A DNA stretch of 64,000 nucleotides from Burkholderiaceae bacterium (lineage in GTDB: Bacteria; Pseudomonadota; Gammaproteobacteria; Burkholderiales; Burkholderiaceae_C). The notes beneath the pieces are model-generated. The model did not search any database. It saw nothing but the letters and a program-made list of their open reading frames with translations, and was not told where the DNA came from. Of this stretch, positions 61,041 through 64,000 are shown piece after piece (position 1 is the first letter of the stretch; each line of letters starts with the position of its first letter). Location of the stretch: assembly GCA_023150375.1 (NCBI GenBank), contig JAKLLA010000002.1, forward strand, positions 310,001 to 374,000, read 5' to 3'. The position numbers and the translations under genes were made by a program.

Positions 61041-61639
61041 GCCCGGGGCGCCTGCATGCGCGTGCGCGCGGCGTGACCGCCATCGAGCTGCTGGTGGCGC
61101 TGACGGTGCTGGGCATCCTGACCGTGGTGTCCCTGCCGGCACTGACCGCCTGGATGTCCAACGCGCGCGTGCGCAGCGCCGGCGAGCAGCTGCAGAACAG
61201 CCTGCGCCTGGCCCAGAGCGAGGCGCTGCGGCGCAACCGCCAGACTGTGCTGGCGCTCACCCAACAGACGCCGGCCCTGACCGCCACGCCGGTGGCCAAT
61301 GGCCGCCACTGGTTCGTGCGGGCGCTGCCGGCCCTGGCCGGTGAAACGGCCGGCGACGGTCACTACGTGCACGGCGTGGCCCTGCCCACCCAGCTGAACG
61401 TGGCGATCACGGGGCCGGCCCTGCTGTGCTTCAACAGCATCGGGCGGCCGGTGGCCAACAGCAGCACCGGGCTGGGCGTGAACTGCAGCGCCCCCGCCAG
61501 CGCCACGGCACCGACCCGCTACGACATCACGGCCGGCGGGGCCACCCGGCCGCTGCGGGTGCAGGTCTTCCTGGGCGGCAAGATCCGCCTGTGCGACCCG
61601 GCCCGCACGGTGTCGGCCTCCACCCCCGACGGTTGCTGA
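61034..61639 (+). CDS. Minor pseudopilin of the GspH/FimT family
   Basis: A 201-residue prepilin with the leader ending ARG and the hydrophobic helix starting VTAIELLVALTVLGIL; Glu5 is kept and residue 1 is Val instead of Phe. The FimT/GspH hallmark SAGEQLQNSLRLAQSEALRRN follows. It overlaps pilE by seven bases and is followed by pilV after seven bases. Part of the tip priming complex of type IV pili. Confidence 0.88.
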   Translation: MLSPGRLHARARGVTAIELLVALTVLGILTVVSLPALTAWMSNARVRSAGEQLQNSLRLAQSEALRRNRQTVLALTQQTPALTATPVANGRHWFVRALPALAGETAGDGHYVHGVALPTQLNVAITGPALLCFNSIGRPVANSSTGLGVNCSAPASATAPTRYDITAGGATRPLRVQVFLGGKIRLCDPARTVSASTPDGC

Positions 61640-61646
61640 GGCCCGC

Positions 61647-62057
61647 ATGCCGTTTCGACCGCTGCGCCTCCCCCCTCGAAGCCAGCGCGGCAGCACGCTG
61701 GTGGAGGTGCTGATCGCGCTGCTCGTGCTCAGCGTCGGCGTCATCGGCATGGCGGCGCTGCACGGCCGGGCCATCCAGTACGCCATCGATGCCGAGGACC
61801 GCAACCGCGCGGCCCTGCTGGCCAACGAGCTGGCCAGCCAGATGTGGCTGGCCCGCAGCACCAGCCTGGCCAGCGGCGTGGTGAGCGCCTGGCAGACTCG
61901 CGTGGCCACGGCCAGCGCCAGCGGCCTGCCCAACGGCAGCGGCAGCGTCACCACCGATGCGGCCGGGGTGGCGACGATCACCATCACCTGGCGCCCGCCG
62001 GCGCGGCCGAGCAGCGCCGGCAACCTGCAGTACGTCACCCAGGTGCTGCTGCCATGA
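61647..62057 (+). CDS. pilV: Minor pilin PilV
   Basis: A 136-residue PilV-like prepilin: leader RSQRG, then STLVEVLIALLVLSVGVIGMA with Glu5 and the PilV-type Gly-Met following, and AEDRNRAALLANELASQMW. It overlaps pilW in an ATGA. PilV joins PilW, PilX and FimT in starting pilus assembly. Confidence 0.88.
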   Translation: MPFRPLRLPPRSQRGSTLVEVLIALLVLSVGVIGMAALHGRAIQYAIDAEDRNRAALLANELASQMWLARSTSLASGVVSAWQTRVATASASGLPNGSGSVTTDAAGVATITITWRPPARPSSAGNLQYVTQVLLP

Positions 62058-63262
62058 ACCGACGCCTGCATCCGGGGCCGGTGGTCCTTCGCCGCAGACC
62101 GCCGCGGGGCTTCACCGTCGTCGAGCTGATGGTGGCCCTGACCGTGGGCCTGGCGGTGGTGATCGCCGCAGCCACGGTGCTGGGCGTCACCGAGGCCACC
62201 AAGCGGGTCACCCATGCAAACAACGACAGCAGCCAGGTCGGCGCCTACGTCACCCAGCTGCTCGACCGCTGGATCCGCAGCGCCGGCAGCGGCTTCGCCC
62301 CGGCGGCCCCCTATGCCTACGGCTGCCGCCTGCTGGCGGTGAAGTCGGGCAGCCAGATCCTGCCCCGCCCCAGCACCAGCCCGCTGCCGGCCCCCTTCGC
62401 CAGCGTCAGCACGAGCACGGCGGGGGTGTTCCGCCTCGCCCCGGTGGTGATCGGCAACGGCCAGACAACCCCCGGGGTGAGCGGCCAGCCCTCGGACGTG
62501 CTGATCGTCATGGCCGGCGCCGCCGGGCAGGCAGAGACGCCGATGACCTTCGGCGCGCTGTCGCAGAGCGCGGTTCTCACGGTGAACAGCACGGTGGGCG
62601 TGGCCGCCGACGATCTGCTGCTGGTGGCCGACCGCCAGCCGGCGGCCACCGGCACCGCCGACTGCCTGATCGAGCAGGTGGCCTCGACCTTCACGAGCAG
62701 CAGCCTGACCCGCCTGGACCTGTCCGGCACCTATTACGCCGCCAGCATCGCCAGCGTCGCCCTGACCAGCCTGTCCTCGGAGGGCGTGGCCATGGTGCTG
62801 GGCAATGTGGCCGGCGGCAACCCGCCGGCCTTCCTGCTCTTCGGTGTCGGGGCGGACAACACCCTGTTCAGCTACGACCTGCTGCAGACCAGCTCCACCC
62901 CGCTGCAGCCGCTGGCCGACGGGGTGTTCGAGCTGCAGGCCCTGTACGGCGTGGACAGCGACGCCAACGGCAGCGCCGACAGCTGGGTCGCGCCCACGGG
63001 CGACTTCGCGCTGAGCGCGCTGATGGACGGCAGCAGCGCTGCGGCGGCGCGGCTGCGCGGCATCAAGGCCCTGCGGGTCGGCCTGATCCTGCGCAGCGTG
63101 CAGGCCGGCGCAACGGACACCCCGGCCTCGCTGAGCCTGTTCGCCGACCTGGGCAGCAGCCTGACGTATACGCGCAGCCTGACCACCGCCGAGCGCAGGT
63201 ACCGCTACCGCACGCTCGAGACCACCATCCCGCTGCGCAACAACCTGCTGTGGACCTCATGA
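62054..63262 (+). CDS. pilW: Minor pilin PilW
   Basis: A 402-residue PilW with prepilin motif PPRGFTVVELMVALTVGLAVVIAAA. The large C-terminal domain ends in PilW-like blocks (LQALYGVDSD, IKALRVGLILRS, RYRYRTLETTIPLRN). Translation is coupled to pilV on one side and pilX on the other by ATGA overlaps. Confidence 0.9.
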   Translation: MNRRLHPGPVVLRRRPPRGFTVVELMVALTVGLAVVIAAATVLGVTEATKRVTHANNDSSQVGAYVTQLLDRWIRSAGSGFAPAAPYAYGCRLLAVKSGSQILPRPSTSPLPAPFASVSTSTAGVFRLAPVVIGNGQTTPGVSGQPSDVLIVMAGAAGQAETPMTFGALSQSAVLTVNSTVGVAADDLLLVADRQPAATGTADCLIEQVASTFTSSSLTRLDLSGTYYAASIASVALTSLSSEGVAMVLGNVAGGNPPAFLLFGVGADNTLFSYDLLQTSSTPLQPLADGVFELQALYGVDSDANGSADSWVAPTGDFALSALMDGSSAAAARLRGIKALRVGLILRSVQAGATDTPASLSLFADLGSSLTYTRSLTTAERRYRYRTLETTIPLRNNLLWTS

Positions 63263-63878
63263 CCGGCCGCACCGATCCTGGCCGTGCAGGCCCGCCCGGG
63301 GCGAAACGCCGGTTGCGCGGCATGGCCCTGCCCTTCACACTGGTGGCGCTGGTGGTCATCCTGCTGGCGGGCATCGGGCTGCTGCGGGCAATGGACAGCG
63401 CGCTCTTGCAGGCCGGCAACCTGGCCTTCCGCCGCGACCTGGCCAACCAGGCCGAACGCGGCTTCGCCCGCGCGAGCAGCCTGCTCGGCAGCGGCGCCCT
63501 GGCCACCGAAGCCGCCCGGGAAGCCGACAGCAAGGCGAACAACTATGTCGCCAGCCGGCTGGCCTGGCCAGCAACGCCCAGGGCATCCCGACGGTGCTGG
63601 TCGACGACAGCGCCTTCACCGCCGCGGCCTTCACCGGGGTGGACATCACCGACGGCAGCACCGGCGTGACCGTGCGCTGGGTGATCGACCGCCAGTGCGC
63701 CGCCGCCGGCAACGCGCTGTCGACCAGCTGCGCGGTGTCCAGCCGCGGCGCGGACAGCGCAGCCGACGATCGCTACCGCTTGGTGAACGCGGAAACCCAG
63801 CCGGTCTACCGCATCAGCGTGCGGGCCACCGGTCCGCGCAATACCCAGGCCTTCTTCCAGACCACCGTGGTGCGCTGA
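63259..63878 (+). pseudogene. pilX: pilX with an apparent one-base frameshift
   Basis: Starts at the ATG overlapping pilW. The first about 100 residues are PilX-like: a leader ending LRG, MALPFTLVALVVILLAGIGLLRAMDSALLQAGN (hydrophobic helix without Glu5, as usual for PilX). Near 63566-63569 the frame is lost. The first frame becomes Arg/Pro-rich and stops at 63669, while normal sequence (SNAQGIPTVLVDDSAF...) continues in the other frame to 63878. Adding one G after CTGG would restore LAWASNAQ. It is either a sequencing indel or a real inactivation. Confidence 0.75.
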
Positions 63879-63892
63879 ACCGACGACCCACC

Positions 63893-64000
63893 ATGCCCTG
63901 CCTGCCCGACCCTCCCCATCGTCCCGGCCGCCTTCCCCGGCTCGGCGCGCCCGCACGCCGCTGGGCCTGCGCCCTGGCGCTGGCGGCCCCGCTGGGCAGC
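63893..64000 (+). CDS. Probable start of pilY1, cut by window
   Basis: The first 36 codons of an ORF running off the window. A basic N-terminus (PARRW) leads to a hydrophobic Ala/Leu stretch like a signal peptide. The identity is inferred only from position: in Burkholderiales the large tip adhesin PilY1 follows pilX in this cluster. Confidence 0.45.
   Translation, partial: MPCLPDPPHRPGRLPRLGAPARRWACALALAAPLGS

Noticed and set aside
1-64000. CRISPR array, tRNA or rRNA genes, IS elements and prophage genes
   Set aside because: I looked for regularly spaced repeats, cloverleaf-like segments, transposase or integrase motifs and phage structural proteins and saw none. Short tRNAs could be missed by eye.

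Overview
The window is about 64 kb of very GC-rich DNA. Gene content and order point to a betaproteobacterium of the order Burkholderiales, probably near Rubrivivax, Ideonella or Leptothrix. That placement is inferred from the hydrogenase locus order, the CoA-dependent aromatic pathways and the type IV pilin cluster; no rRNA gene is present to confirm it. Nearly all the DNA is coding. I see no rRNA, tRNA, CRISPR array or recognisable insertion sequence.

Positions 1-4772 hold an edge-truncated PLP enzyme, a BioF2-type acyltransferase overlapping a PaaX-type regulator, a small rod-like protein and a VOC protein. Positions 4928-23310 are a membrane-bound [NiFe]-hydrogenase locus in the order known from the Cupriavidus necator MBH operon: hoxK G Z M L O Q R T V, hypA B F C D E, hypX. 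The small subunit has the six cysteines of the oxygen-tolerant proximal cluster, and hypX (CO ligand supply in air) is present, so the locus looks built for aerobic H2 oxidation. Two guests interrupt it: a HigA-like HTH gene between hoxZ and hoxM, and a complete RelE-type toxin-antitoxin pair, with its palindrome, between hypD and hypE. Short leader ORFs precede hoxG and hoxZ. The regulator hoxA and the sensor small subunit hoxB, which normally follow hypX, lie about 32 kb further on (55149-57819). No hoxC or hoxJ follows hoxB.

The stretch between hypX and hoxA is a mosaic. It begins with a peptidase-like hydrolase, trpS, a hypothetical gene and an SDR-fold gene carrying both halohydrin-dehalogenase motifs (23402-27204). 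Next is an unusual lower-GC cassette (27268-29436): a Tag-like DNA glycosylase with a cysteine cluster, a HEPN-CBS fusion whose 5' end contains a run of ten G on the + strand, and a two-TM protein. This is the best candidate for an undescribed system. Miscellaneous genes follow (29764-34617), then a TRAP transporter with an acyl-CoA ligase, a thiolase, an IclR regulator and an SDR (34650-42370), and a transglutaminase-like gene.

Positions 43603-54974 are one long minus-strand operon for tryptophan catabolism. KynA, KynB and KynU make anthranilate. A 2-aminobenzoate-CoA ligase, the two-domain 2-aminobenzoyl-CoA monooxygenase/reductase and beta-oxidation-type enzymes (SDR, enoyl-CoA hydratase, acyl-CoA dehydrogenase, RidA) carry it further. 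A MarR regulator sits inside, and a palindrome overlies a good sigma70 promoter at the head. The window ends with a nitronate monooxygenase-like gene, two exported proteins and a minor-pilin cluster (60570-64000) in which pilX carries an apparent one-base frameshift.
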